Positions 45,150 to 53,656 of a DNA stretch of 64,000 nt are shown here, one piece after another. Under the pieces are notes generated by a model, which was given only the letters and a program-made list of their open reading frames with translations, was not told the origin of the DNA and made no database searches. Location: NCBI GenBank assembly GCA_003169975.1, contig PNAA01000024.1, forward strand, positions 99,273 to 163,272, in the 5' to 3' direction. This stretch comes from Spartobacteria bacterium. GTDB taxonomy: Bacteria > Verrucomicrobiota > Verrucomicrobiia > Chthoniobacterales > UBA10450. The position numbers and the translations under genes are program-made. Within the stretch, counting starts at the first letter, position 1; the number at the start of each line of letters is the position of its first letter.

Positions 45150-45776
45150 CTAGAAAGAAAAGGTGGCTCCCACCTGCGGTCCCAGGAGGTTGAGGCTTGG
45201 GTTCGGATCGGTTTGCCCGGCGTTCGAGAGGTGCTGGTAGAGGATTCCCAGGTTGAGTTTCCAATGGTCGTCCAGTCGGTAAGTCAGACCGGCGGCGGTC
45301 AGGATATTGAAAGTGAAATCCTGCCCCTGGCCGTGGCGGAACGCGTCGGTGCTGTCGATGAAGCCAAGTCCGACTCCCCCGGAAATGTAGGGCTCGAGGC
45401 GCCAGCCGGGCCGGATGAAGACGTGACGAAAACCGGTCGAGATGCCGAAGTAATGATTCTCCGGCCCGCGGAAAATCGGCTCCGCCATGCCGAGAAGATA
45501 CACCTGGTTGTAACCACGAAACCAGCTGTCGTCATTGCGATTGACGCCCCAACGGAGGCGGGCGGTGATGAATTCGGCCCCGATCTCGTAGCTGTTGGGA
45601 TTGCCGATGATACCGAGCAGGTAGGCCGACTCCGCGGCGAACTCCAGATGCGGCACCTCAAAATCGTCCGACGGCAGAACCGTGTTCTTCGCCTCCGGTG
45701 TCGGGGCATCGCCGGCGAGGACCTTCGTCGCGAAAAGGAAGGCGGCGCAGAGGGCGAGCGCGAGCGAGGGTTTCAT
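45150..45776 (-). CDS. pagL: PagL-like lipid A 3-O-deacylase (outer-membrane)
   Basis: 208 residues with signal peptide (KPSLALALCAAFLFATKVLA). The C-terminal half has beta-barrel alternation and the PagL active-site block GILYQHLSNAGQTDPNP, with catalytic His and Ser. It would remove a 3-O acyl chain from lipid A at the outer membrane. It is divergent from the exported protein at 45845. Fits with lpxA in the same window. Confidence 0.8.
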   Translation of the reverse strand: MKPSLALALCAAFLFATKVLAGDAPTPEAKNTVLPSDDFEVPHLEFAAESAYLLGIIGNPNSYEIGAEFITARLRWGVNRNDDSWFRGYNQVYLLGMAEPIFRGPENHYFGISTGFRHVFIRPGWRLEPYISGGVGLGFIDSTDAFRHGQGQDFTFNILTAAGLTYRLDDHWKLNLGILYQHLSNAGQTDPNPSLNLLGPQVGATFSF

Positions 45777-45844
45777 CAACGGCCCGAAGCATATTTCGGC
45801 TTCGGGCAATTGCAATGCAGGCGGCGGATCGTCATATTGCCGTC

Positions 45845-46507
45845 ATGAAAAAATTGTGCGCTCTCCTTTTCGTCGTGGCCTGCACTTTTCGACCGGGGCT
45901 CGTTTTGGCGCAGGAAAATGCAGGGAACGCCGGTCAACTCGCTGAGGCGGTCTGGAAAGCGAGCGGCGGCGAGCATTGGCCAAGTGTGCAGGCGATCGAT
46001 TTCACCTTTGCGGTCGAGAAGGGCGGGCAGACGGTGCTCTCGGCCGAGCATCATTGGGACGTCGCCGCGCAGACCGATCACGTGAAATGGAAGGACAAGG
46101 ATGTGACTGTGAATCTGCTCAGTCCGGCCGCCGACGAGAATGCGAAGGCGGCTTACGCGCGCTGGGTGAACGATTCGTATTGGCTGCTCGCGCCGCTCAA
46201 ATTGAAGGACCGCGGCGTGCACCTTGCCGTCGAAGACCGCAGGAAAATCGACGGCGCGGATCGTGAGGTTCTGCACCTCAGTTTTGGGACGATCGGGCTC
46301 ACGCCTAACGATCAGTATAAACTCTACATTGATCCGGCCACGAAGCTCGTGACCTCATGGGATTACATGCCCAAGCCCGGCGAATCGATGCACAGCACCT
46401 GGACCGATTACCAGGAATCGGGCGGGCTGAAGCTGGCGACGGATCACAAAATGGATGGCGGCGTGCGCATCCGGATTTTGAATCTCAAGGTGACGGCGGC
46501 GAAGTAG
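45845..46507 (+). CDS. Exported protein of unknown function (LolA-like beta-sheet suggested)
   Basis: 220 residues with a signal peptide (KKLCALLFVVACTF...VLAQ). The mature part (GQLAEAVWKASGGEHW, VQAIDFTFAVEKGGQ, HHWDVAAQTDHVKW) resembles periplasmic single-sheet proteins related to LolA or DUF6503, with a recurring YIDPATKLVTSWDY strand. No catalytic motif is apparent. It is divergent from pagL across a 68-bp spacer. Confidence 0.6.
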   Translation: MKKLCALLFVVACTFRPGLVLAQENAGNAGQLAEAVWKASGGEHWPSVQAIDFTFAVEKGGQTVLSAEHHWDVAAQTDHVKWKDKDVTVNLLSPAADENAKAAYARWVNDSYWLLAPLKLKDRGVHLAVEDRRKIDGADREVLHLSFGTIGLTPNDQYKLYIDPATKLVTSWDYMPKPGESMHSTWTDYQESGGLKLATDHKMDGGVRIRILNLKVTAAK

Positions 46508-46530
46508 GCGCGCGCCACTCCGGACTCTCC

Positions 46531-46623
46531 GTCATCCCGAGTGCAGTCGAGGGATCCCGTTGCGCGACCTTCAAGGTCACTCCCCGGGATCCTTCGACTC
46601 CGCTGCGCTTCGCTCAGGATGAC
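46531..46623. repeat. Class A hairpin repeat entering rluA
   Basis: Left arm GTCATCCCGAGTGCAGTCGA, right arm ending CTTCGCTCAGGATGAC. The C-terminal residues CHPERSAAESKDP of the neighbouring pseudouridine synthase are a translation of this repeat. Confidence 0.88.
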
Positions 46624-47413
46624 AGTGCTGGGACGAACGCATCCAGTTTTGCAGGTCCTCCGGCAGCCGACTTTGCCAATCGAATTCGCCTTCCAGAGAA
46701 ATCCGCGCTGAATGCAGCGCGTGCCGCGGCAGGAGGAGCTGACCCGCCAGTTCTTCGGTCCAGCCCCTCTCGATAAAACGAAGATAGAGCTTCTCGTTAG
46801 GCCCATAGAGTTTGTCGCCGACGATCGGATGACCGAGGTGCGCGAGGTGAACCCGGATCTGGTGCGTCCGCCCGGTGCTCGGGATGGCCCGGATGATCGT
46901 AAATCGATCTCCCCGGTCGCCTGGCCTAACGAATCGTTTTTCAACCCGAAACTCCGTCACGGCGGCCGCGCCTTTCTCGTGAATCGCCTGTTTCAACCAA
47001 ATGGCGGAAGGCCCATGCGCGCCCTGCCGCGCGAGCGGAGCGTCCATGGTCGTGGTTTCCCAGGCCGGCCAGCCGCGCACGATGCCGAGGTATTCCTTCG
47101 CAACGAGCTGAGCCTGCATGGCGAGACCGAAGCGACGCGCGGTGGCGGCGTTCTTCGCGACCAGGACGAGGCCGCTCGTCTCGCGGTCGAGTCGGTTCAC
47201 GATGGAAACCTGCCCGCCATTCACGAGCTCGAAGGCGAGCAGCTCGCGCAACGCCGCCCAGAGCGTGGGGGTGCCGTCGGGCTTGCTCGGATGGATGAGG
47301 AGGAAGGGCGGCTTGTCGACCACCAGGTAATCCGCGCTCTCGGCGATGATCCGGAATTTCGGCGGCGTCCTTGCGTGAGCCTTGGCCGTGGGTAGATGAG
47401 CGGACGCCGGCAT
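46577..47413 (-). CDS. RluA-family 23S/tRNA pseudouridine synthase
   Basis: 278 residues. The catalytic aspartate is in SIVNRLDRETSGLVLV, with DYLVVDKPPFLLIHPS and STGRTHQIRVHLAHLG as family blocks. It isomerises uridine to pseudouridine in rRNA or tRNA. The last ~15 residues (CHPERSAAESKDPGE) are repeat-encoded and not part of the fold. Its ATG and the ATG of the divergent ABC gene share the palindrome CATG (47411-47414), leaving no leader between them. Confidence 0.9.
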   Translation of the reverse strand: MPASAHLPTAKAHARTPPKFRIIAESADYLVVDKPPFLLIHPSKPDGTPTLWAALRELLAFELVNGGQVSIVNRLDRETSGLVLVAKNAATARRFGLAMQAQLVAKEYLGIVRGWPAWETTTMDAPLARQGAHGPSAIWLKQAIHEKGAAAVTEFRVEKRFVRPGDRGDRFTIIRAIPSTGRTHQIRVHLAHLGHPIVGDKLYGPNEKLYLRFIERGWTEELAGQLLLPRHALHSARISLEGEFDWQSRLPEDLQNWMRSSQHCHPERSAAESKDPGE

Positions 47414-48095
47414 GATCTCTCTGCAAGACGTTAACCGCTATTACGAGGCCGGCGAACGCTCCGTCCACGCGCTCGACCACGTGTCCCTCGACATCGCGCG
47501 GCACGAGTTCGTTGCGGTCGTCGGGCCGAGCGGCTGCGGGAAGAGCACCCTGATGCACCTGATTGCCGGGCTCGATCGCCCGACCGGAGGCGAGATCACG
47601 GTCGACGGTCTCAGCCTAACGACGGCGGACGATGCCGCCCTGACCCACTTTCGCCGACGCCAGCTCGGACTGGTTTTTCAGTTTTTCAACCTCCTGCCGA
47701 CCATGAACGTGCGCGAAAATGTCAGCCTGCCGCTGCTCCTCCAGGGCGTGCCGATCGCGGATGCGTTCGCGCGGGCGGACGAACTGCTGCGGCTTGTCGG
47801 CCTGACGAATCGGGCAACGCACTTCGTGCATCAACTGAGCGGCGGCGAGCAGCAGCGGACGGCAATTGCGCGGGCCCTGGTTCATCGGCCTTCGCTCCTC
47901 ATCGCCGACGAACCGACCGGCAATCTCGACACCGCCTCGGCGGCGCGTGTCCTGACGCTCTTGCGCCAGATCGCGGATGAACAACTGGCGACGCTGATTC
48001 TCGTCACCCACAGCGCAGAAGTCGCGGCGGCGGCTTCCCGGCTGATCGAAATGCGCGATGGCAGAATCGTGAGCGATCGGATGGTCGCGTTGTAG
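47412..48095 (+). CDS. ABC transporter ATP-binding protein, LolD/MacB type
   Basis: 227 residues. Walker A GPSGCGKSTLMH, signature QLSGGEQQRTAIARAL and Walker B LLIADEPTGNLD are intact. The sequence belongs to the LolD/FtsE/MacB group that acts with a FtsX-like permease, but no permease gene is adjacent. The stop TAG comes from a class B repeat (TTGTAGACGC at 48090). It is divergent from rluA with overlapping start codons. Confidence 0.9.
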   Translation: MISLQDVNRYYEAGERSVHALDHVSLDIARHEFVAVVGPSGCGKSTLMHLIAGLDRPTGGEITVDGLSLTTADDAALTHFRRRQLGLVFQFFNLLPTMNVRENVSLPLLLQGVPIADAFARADELLRLVGLTNRATHFVHQLSGGEQQRTAIARALVHRPSLLIADEPTGNLDTASAARVLTLLRQIADEQLATLILVTHSAEVAAAASRLIEMRDGRIVSDRMVAL

Positions 48096-48184
48096 ACGCC
48101 GCCCTCTGGACGGCGCGGGAAAAAAACTTCACCTGGGCTGTTGGCATCGCGTTCCCCGCGTTTCGCACAGCGAAACGTCTACAA
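48090..48184. repeat. Class B hairpin repeat at the ABC ATPase stop
   Basis: Starts TTGTAGACGC and ends ACGTCTACAA, with inner GCCGCCCTCTGGACGGCG and TTTCGCACAGCGAAAC stems. The TAG at 48093-48095 terminates the ABC gene. The same arrangement occurs after ispE. Confidence 0.85.
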
Positions 48185-48265
48185 ATCTGGGCGCGAACGG
48201 TTGCTTGACCACGCCGTCAAAACCGCTTTACCTAACGTCTCACCAACGCCGGAAAGGAAGCGCCT

Positions 48266-48733
48266 TTGGAACTTAAAGATATCAAAGCCATCATCGACCT
48301 GATGAGAAAAAACGACCTCTCCGTTTTCGAGATGGAGAAGGACGGCTTCCGCCTGAAGCTGCAGAAGGGCGCGGGCGAGCAAACGGTTTTCGCCGCGCCA
48401 GTTCTTCCGCAGATGATCGCGGCCACGGCCCATCCGGGTGCAGCGGCGCACTCTGGGGACGCGGCGCCAGCGACGCCGAGCGCGCCCCCCGCAGCCGCGA
48501 CCAAAGAGATCACTTCCCCGATGGTTGGGACGTTCTATCGCGCGGCTTCGCCGGAGTCACCCTCGTTCGTCGAGGTCGGCCGGGAAGTGAACGAAGACAC
48601 CGTCGTCTGTATTATCGAGGCGATGAAAGTGATGAACGAAATCAAGGCGGAGACCAGCGGGGTGATTACCGAGGTGGTGGCCGAAAACGGCAAACCGGTG
48701 CAGTTCGGCCAGGCCCTTTTCAAAGTTCGTTAG
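48266..48733 (+). CDS. accB: Biotin carboxyl carrier protein of acetyl-CoA carboxylase
   Basis: 155 residues from a TTG start, with AGGAAG 6 bases upstream. LKDIKAIIDLMRKNDL begins the chain, an Ala/Pro-rich linker follows (residues 55-80), and the biotinyl lysine lies in EAMKVMNEI. It carries CO2 in the first step of fatty-acid synthesis. accC follows. The TAG stop is part of the octamer TCGTTAGG at 48727. Confidence 0.95.
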   Translation: MELKDIKAIIDLMRKNDLSVFEMEKDGFRLKLQKGAGEQTVFAAPVLPQMIAATAHPGAAAHSGDAAPATPSAPPAAATKEITSPMVGTFYRAASPESPSFVEVGREVNEDTVVCIIEAMKVMNEIKAETSGVITEVVAENGKPVQFGQALFKVR

Positions 48734-48796
48734 GCGAAAGACCCGGCGCGGGCTTCCAGCTTGCGTCGCCTGACCAGCTGGCTCGCCCCACTTTTC

Positions 48797-50182
48797 ATGT
48801 TCGAAAAAATACTGATCGCAAATCGCGGCGAGATCGCGCTCCGCGTCATCCGCGCCTGCAAGGAACTCGGCATCCGGACGCTGGCCGTCTATTCCGAGGC
48901 CGACGTGGATTCTCTCCACGTGCAGCTGGCGGACGAATCGATCTGCATCGGCCCGGCGCCGAGTTCCGACAGTTACCTGAAAATCGATCGCATCATGAGC
49001 GCGGCGGAGGTGGGCGACGTCGATGCGATTCATCCCGGCTACGGATTTCTGGCTGAGAACGCGCACTTCGCGGAGGTCTGCGAGAGCTGCAACATCAAGT
49101 TCATCGGGCCGACTCCCGCCGCGATGCACGCGATGGGCGACAAGAATTCCGCGCGGACCGCGGCGCGCAGGGCCGGCGTCTCGGTCACGCCGGGCAGCGA
49201 TGGCATCGTCGAAGACGAAGCGGAAGCGATCAGGGTCGCGAAGAAGATCGGTTTTCCGGTGATGATCAAGGCGGTCTCCGGCGGCGGTGGTCGGGGAATG
49301 CGCGCGGCGCATAATGAAGTGAGCCTGATTCAGGGATTTCATGGCGCCCGGCTGGAAGCGGAGAAAGCTTTCGGCAACGCCGAAGTTTATATCGAGAAGC
49401 TGATCTTAAACCCGCACCACATCGAGTTTCAGATCATGGCCGATCACCATGGCAACACGGTCCACCTCGGCGAGCGCGATTGCTCGATCCAGCGGCGCAA
49501 CCAGAAGGTGATTGAGGAATGTCCATCGCCCTTGCTCACACCGGCCCTGCGCAAGCGGATGGGTCACGCTGCGGTGAAGCTCGCGCAATCGGTCGGCTAC
49601 ACGAACGCCGGCACGATGGAATTCCTGGTCGACCAGAAGGGAAATTATTACTTCATCGAGATGAACACCCGCATCCAGGTGGAGCATACCATCACCGAGG
49701 AAGTATATGGTTGCGACCTGGTGAAGGAACAAATTCACATCGCGGCGGGCGACAAACTTTCGCCGCACGTTGCCAAGCCGATGGCCCGCTCGCACGCCAT
49801 CCAGTGCCGGATCAACGCCGAGGATCCGGCGCGCAATTTTCAACCGTCGGCCGGGAAAATCACGTTTTATTACGCGCCCGGCGGTCGCGGGGTGCGGATC
49901 GATTCCCACGTCTACACTGGCTACAGCGTTCCTCCTTTTTATGACTCGATGATCGCGAAACTGATCGCGGTCGGCGCGACGCGCGAGTCGGCCATCGCCC
50001 GGATGCGGCGGGCGCTCGGCGAGTATCTCATCACCGGCATCAAGACGACGATCCCGTTTCACAACGCGATCATGCGCAACGCCGATTTCCGCAATGGCAA
50101 TTACGACACGGGGTTTGTCGACCGGATAATGAACTCCGAGACTTTCGAGCTGCGGCCGTCAACCGGTGGCTTCCGCGATTGA
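48797..50182 (+). CDS. accC: Biotin carboxylase subunit of acetyl-CoA carboxylase
   Basis: 461 residues from [15 protein letters not shown]. The ATP-grasp elements are visible ([37 protein letters not shown]). It carboxylates the biotin of AccB using bicarbonate and ATP. It follows accB by 63 bases and overlaps thiE by 17 bases. A further in-frame ATG at 48761 is not family-like. Confidence 0.97.
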   Translation: MFEKILIANRGEIALRVIRACKELGIRTLAVYSEADVDSLHVQLADESICIGPAPSSDSYLKIDRIMSAAEVGDVDAIHPGYGFLAENAHFAEVCESCNIKFIGPTPAAMHAMGDKNSARTAARRAGVSVTPGSDGIVEDEAEAIRVAKKIGFPVMIKAVSGGGGRGMRAAHNEVSLIQGFHGARLEAEKAFGNAEVYIEKLILNPHHIEFQIMADHHGNTVHLGERDCSIQRRNQKVIEECPSPLLTPALRKRMGHAAVKLAQSVGYTNAGTMEFLVDQKGNYYFIEMNTRIQVEHTITEEVYGCDLVKEQIHIAAGDKLSPHVAKPMARSHAIQCRINAEDPARNFQPSAGKITFYYAPGGRGVRIDSHVYTGYSVPPFYDSMIAKLIAVGATRESAIARMRRALGEYLITGIKTTIPFHNAIMRNADFRNGNYDTGFVDRIMNSETFELRPSTGGFRD

Positions 50183-50822
50183 GCGCACCGGGGTGGACTC
50201 ACTCTCGCGCTGCCATCTCTACGCGATCCTCGATCTCGGCTATGTCGCGCCCGGCGATGCGGCCGCCGTCACCGCGGAGTTGATTCGCGGCGGGGCCGAC
50301 GTGATTCAGCTGCGCGGAAAAAGCCAGACAATCGCCGAGCTCACCGGACTGGCGGACGAACTGCATGGCCTAACGAGCCATGCCGGCGTCCCGCTGATCA
50401 TCAACGATCATCCGGAAATCGCGCGCGACCTTCCGGTGGAAGGCGTGCACCTCGGGCAGAACGATCTCGCGATCGCCGCTGCGCGGGAGATTGTGGGGCG
50501 AGATTGCTGGATCGGAAAGTCGACCCACAGTCTGGCCCAGGCGACCGCCGCCGTCGCTGAGGGCGCCGACTACATCGGCTTCGGCCCACTCTTCGCCACC
50601 CCGACGAAGCCGGATTACGCGCCCATCGGTCTGGGCGAGATTCGACGCGTGCATGACCAAGTGCAGATCCCGATTTTCTGCATCGGCGGAATCAAGCTCG
50701 AGAATCTGCCGGATGTTCTGGCCGCTGGCGCGAAGCGCGCCGTTATCGTATCTGGCCTGCTGCAAAGTAAAGATGTGGCCGCCGCCGGCCGCGCGGCGAG
50801 AGCGCTGCTCGCCCAATTTTAA
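50166..50822 (+). CDS. thiE: Thiamine-phosphate synthase
   Basis: 218 residues starting at GTG within the last codons of accC. The barrel shows [15 protein letters not shown] (pyrophosphate), [36 protein letters not shown] and [13 protein letters not shown]. It joins the pyrimidine and thiazole halves to form thiamine phosphate. ThDP enzymes in this window (2-oxoacid decarboxylase, transketolase) would use the final product. Other thi genes are absent. Confidence 0.93.
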   Translation: MASAIERTGVDSLSRCHLYAILDLGYVAPGDAAAVTAELIRGGADVIQLRGKSQTIAELTGLADELHGLTSHAGVPLIINDHPEIARDLPVEGVHLGQNDLAIAAAREIVGRDCWIGKSTHSLAQATAAVAEGADYIGFGPLFATPTKPDYAPIGLGEIRRVHDQVQIPIFCIGGIKLENLPDVLAAGAKRAVIVSGLLQSKDVAAAGRAARALLAQF

Positions 50823-50850
50823 ATTTGGAATCTAAAATCTGAAATTACCC

Positions 50851-51768
50851 ATGTCCGTCCTCGTCGTTGGCTCCATTGCGCTCGATACCGTCAAAACTCC
50901 GGTGGAGAAGCATACCGATCAGCTCGGCGGTTCGGCTTCCTACGCGGCGGTCGGCGCGAGTTTCTTTGCGCCGGTCAAGCTGGTCGGCGTGGTGGGCGAA
51001 GATTTCCCCGCATCGGAGTTTGCCTTCTGGAAGACGCGCGACATCGACGCGAGCGGCGTGCAGCGTGCGCCGGGCAAAACCTTCCGCTGGTCGGGCGAGT
51101 ACGCGTGGGATTTGAACACGCGGGAAACAAAGTCCGTGGCGCTGAATGTTTTCGAAAATTACAAGCCGGAGTTGCCGGAAAGTTTTCGGGCCACGGAATT
51201 CGTGCTCCTCGCCAACATCGCGCCGTCGCTCCAATCGCATGTCCTCGATCAGATGCGGCGGCCCCGGTTTGTCGTCGCCGACACGATGGATCTTTGGATC
51301 GAAACCACCCGCCGGGATCTCGACGCCCTTCTGCCCCGTGTCGATCTGCTCATCCTGAACGATAGCGAAGCGCGGCAGATGACCGGTGAGACGAGCCTGA
51401 TCCGGGCCGGTCGCGCGATTCGGCGCATGGGTCCGAAATACGTCGCGGTGAAGAAAGGGGAGCATGGCGCGCTGCTCTTCGGTCCGGACGATTTTTTCAG
51501 CTGCGGCGCTTATCCGCTCGAAGACATCCACGATCCAACCGGGGCTGGGGACACCTTCGCCGGCGGAGTGGCCGGCTACCTCGCGGGCGAGTGCGAAGGC
51601 AAAGTGGATTTTCCGCAACTGCGCAAGGCGCTCATTTACGGCAGCGTGCTGGCGAGCTTCAACGTCGAGGCCTTCAGCCTCGATCGCCTGCGTCGCCTAA
51701 CGAGTGAAGAAATTGAGGACCGCTACCAGATGTTCAAGCTAATGAGCCAGTTCGAGGTGCTCGAATAG
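50851..51768 (+). CDS. PfkB-family carbohydrate/nucleoside kinase
   Basis: 305 residues. LVVGSIALDTVKTP and QLGGSASYAAVGASFF are the N-terminal pattern, and HDPTGAGDTFAGGVAGY is the anion-hole/catalytic Asp block. The substrate could be a sugar or a nucleoside such as adenosine; the sequence does not decide. It starts 28 bases after thiE and is in the same direction, possibly the same operon. Confidence 0.9.
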   Translation: MSVLVVGSIALDTVKTPVEKHTDQLGGSASYAAVGASFFAPVKLVGVVGEDFPASEFAFWKTRDIDASGVQRAPGKTFRWSGEYAWDLNTRETKSVALNVFENYKPELPESFRATEFVLLANIAPSLQSHVLDQMRRPRFVVADTMDLWIETTRRDLDALLPRVDLLILNDSEARQMTGETSLIRAGRAIRRMGPKYVAVKKGEHGALLFGPDDFFSCGAYPLEDIHDPTGAGDTFAGGVAGYLAGECEGKVDFPQLRKALIYGSVLASFNVEAFSLDRLRRLTSEEIEDRYQMFKLMSQFEVLE

Positions 51769-51780
51769 ATTCGCCGCAGT

Positions 51781-52407
51781 ATGGCGCGATCCGAAAACCA
51801 ACCGCCAGGAAGCGCGTCCAGCAGCCTGTCGCTGCTCCTCTGCGCGATCTGGTTTGTGGTCGCGCTGTTTGCTGGAGCGAGCGGCAAGATGGCGGAGTTG
51901 CGCCCGCCCGCGCCGCAGGTCGTGCTGCTCGGTCTGACGCTCGCGCTCATTCTCGCCTACAACCTCTCGCGATCGTTTCGCGATTGGACTACGCAGTGGG
52001 ATCTTCGCGCGCTCGTCGCGTTGCATCTCACGCGTTTCGTCGGAGTCTATTTCCTGGTACTCAATCATCGCGGCGGGTTGCCGCGCGAGTTTGCTCTGCC
52101 TGCCGGTTTCGGTGACATCGCTGTCGCCACTCTCGCGCTCATCTTGATCACCCTGCGGCCGGCGGCGGAACGGAGACGACTCTACTTCCTGTGGAATTCG
52201 CTCGGCTTGATTGACATCTTGTTCGTGGTCGCGACAGCGGCGCGTCTGGCCTTTCGCGATCCGGCTTCGATGGCAGCGCTTTTGCGCCTGCCTTTGAGTC
52301 TTCTGCCCACGTTTCTGGTTCCATGGATCATCGCTTCTCACCTCCTCATTTTCGTTAGGCTAAGGCAACCTTCGGGTTTGCCTTCTTCGTCCCCCCACTC
52401 GTATTGA
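51781..52407 (+). CDS. Multi-helix membrane protein, unknown function
   Basis: 208 residues with about six hydrophobic stretches (LLLCAIWFVVALFAG, VVLLGLTLALILAY, FVGVYFLVLNHRG, IAVATLALILITL, LLPTFLVPWIIASH). The pattern is that of a small membrane protein with short loops, and no motif was recognised. It lies 12 bases after the PfkB kinase and 6 bases before pdxJ, so it is likely within one transcript. Confidence 0.65.
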   Translation: MARSENQPPGSASSSLSLLLCAIWFVVALFAGASGKMAELRPPAPQVVLLGLTLALILAYNLSRSFRDWTTQWDLRALVALHLTRFVGVYFLVLNHRGGLPREFALPAGFGDIAVATLALILITLRPAAERRRLYFLWNSLGLIDILFVVATAARLAFRDPASMAALLRLPLSLLPTFLVPWIIASHLLIFVRLRQPSGLPSSSPHSY

Positions 52408-52413
52408 ATCCAG

Positions 52414-53166
52414 ATGGGAACCCTGCGCCTCGGCGTTAACATCGATCACGTGGCGACGCTCCGGCAGGCGCGTTACGCGACGATGCCGGACTCGAAGAAC
52501 GCCGAGCCCGATCCGGTGGCGACAGCAAGCCTGTGCGAGCGGGCCGGCGCGGGCGGGATCACGGCGCATCTCCGCGCCGACCGTCGCCACATGCAGGATC
52601 GCGATCTGCAACGGCTGCGCGCGAACATCATGACGAAGCTCAATCTCGAGATGGGCAACACCACCGAGATCATCGATTTCGCGCTCCTTCTGCAGCCGGA
52701 CGAAGTCTGTCTCGTGCCTGAGAAACGTCAGGAGATTACGACCGAAGGCGGACTCGACCTCGCCAGGCACGAGCGCGAGTTGGCGCCGACGATCAAGCGT
52801 CTGCACGCCGCCGGAATTCGGGTCAGTTTGTTTATCGATCCCGCACCGGATCAGGTCGAGACGGCGGTGCAACTGGAGGCGGACATGGTGGAACTGCACA
52901 CCGGCGCGCTCTCCAATGCCTTCACAGAAAAAATCGAGCAGCAGGAACTGGAACGCCTGCGCGAAGCCGCGCTGCGCGCGTCGAACTTCGGGCTGCAGGT
53001 CAACGCCGGCCACGGCATCAACTACCGCAATATTTCCCTCATCCACCAAATCCCGCACCTCGTCGAGCTGAACATCGGCCATGCCATCGTGGCCCGCGCC
53101 ATGTTCGTCGGGATCGAAGCCGCGGTGAGCGAAATGCTCGGGTTGATGCAAAACTACCGGGGATGA
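52414..53166 (+). CDS. pdxJ: Pyridoxine 5'-phosphate synthase
   Basis: 250 residues. The start RLGVNIDHVATLRQAR is the PdxJ signature; GGITAHLRADRRHM and LEADMVELHTGALS give the phosphate and active-site strands. It forms pyridoxine 5'-phosphate, upstream of PdxH (20794). acpS follows with an ATGA overlap (53163-53166), the pairing commonly seen in bacteria. Confidence 0.97.
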   Translation: MGTLRLGVNIDHVATLRQARYATMPDSKNAEPDPVATASLCERAGAGGITAHLRADRRHMQDRDLQRLRANIMTKLNLEMGNTTEIIDFALLLQPDEVCLVPEKRQEITTEGGLDLARHERELAPTIKRLHAAGIRVSLFIDPAPDQVETAVQLEADMVELHTGALSNAFTEKIEQQELERLREAALRASNFGLQVNAGHGINYRNISLIHQIPHLVELNIGHAIVARAMFVGIEAAVSEMLGLMQNYRG

Positions 53167-53552
53167 GCATCATCGGTATTGGGATCGATCTGGTGGACTG
53201 CGCCCGGATTGAAAATTCGATCGAGCGCTTCGGCGAACGTTTTCTCAAGCGCGTCTTTACCGAAGGCGAGATTGCCTATTCGCAATCGATGAAATTTCCC
53301 GCGCGTCACCTGGCGGCGCGCTTCGCGGCCAAGGAGGCGCTTTCAAAGGCGTTCGGCACCGGCATCGGCAAGGCGATGGGCTGGCGCGATCTCGACGTGC
53401 AGAAAAAAGAGAGCGGCGAACCGTTCGTTGTCCTGAGCGGGGGCGCAAAACAAATGGCCGAGGCGCGTGGAGTGGCCAAAGTCTGGATCAGCCTGAGCCA
53501 CACCGAATCGAGCGGGATGGCCACCATTATTCTCGAAGGTCGCGACGGATGA
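53163..53552 (+). CDS. acpS: Holo-[acyl-carrier-protein] synthase
   Basis: 129 residues. GIGIDLVDCARIE and RFAAKEALSKAFG supply the Mg2+ and CoA-binding residues. It adds phosphopantetheine to acyl carrier protein. It is coupled to pdxJ by ATGA. A perfect 27-bp hairpin (53574-53649) follows the stop. Confidence 0.97.
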   Translation: MSIIGIGIDLVDCARIENSIERFGERFLKRVFTEGEIAYSQSMKFPARHLAARFAAKEALSKAFGTGIGKAMGWRDLDVQKKESGEPFVVLSGGAKQMAEARGVAKVWISLSHTESSGMATIILEGRDG

Positions 53553-53573
53553 CGCGGCTACGGCAAGCGGCGC

Positions 53574-53649
53574 AATGTGGGAGGGGCCTTTGTGCCCCGA
53601 TCCGTTGGCGCACCGCAGTCCCTCGGGGCACAAAGGCCCCTCCCACATT
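53574..53649. repeat. Class D perfect inverted repeat
   Basis: Two 27-base arms, 53574-53600 and 53623-53649, are fully complementary: AATGTGGGAGGGGCCTTTGT and its mirror ACAAAGGCCCCTCCCACATT at the outer parts. The loop is 22 bases. It lies 21 bases after the acpS stop and could be a strong transcription stop or a small mobile palindrome. Confidence 0.9.
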
Positions 53650-53656
53650 TTCCAGA

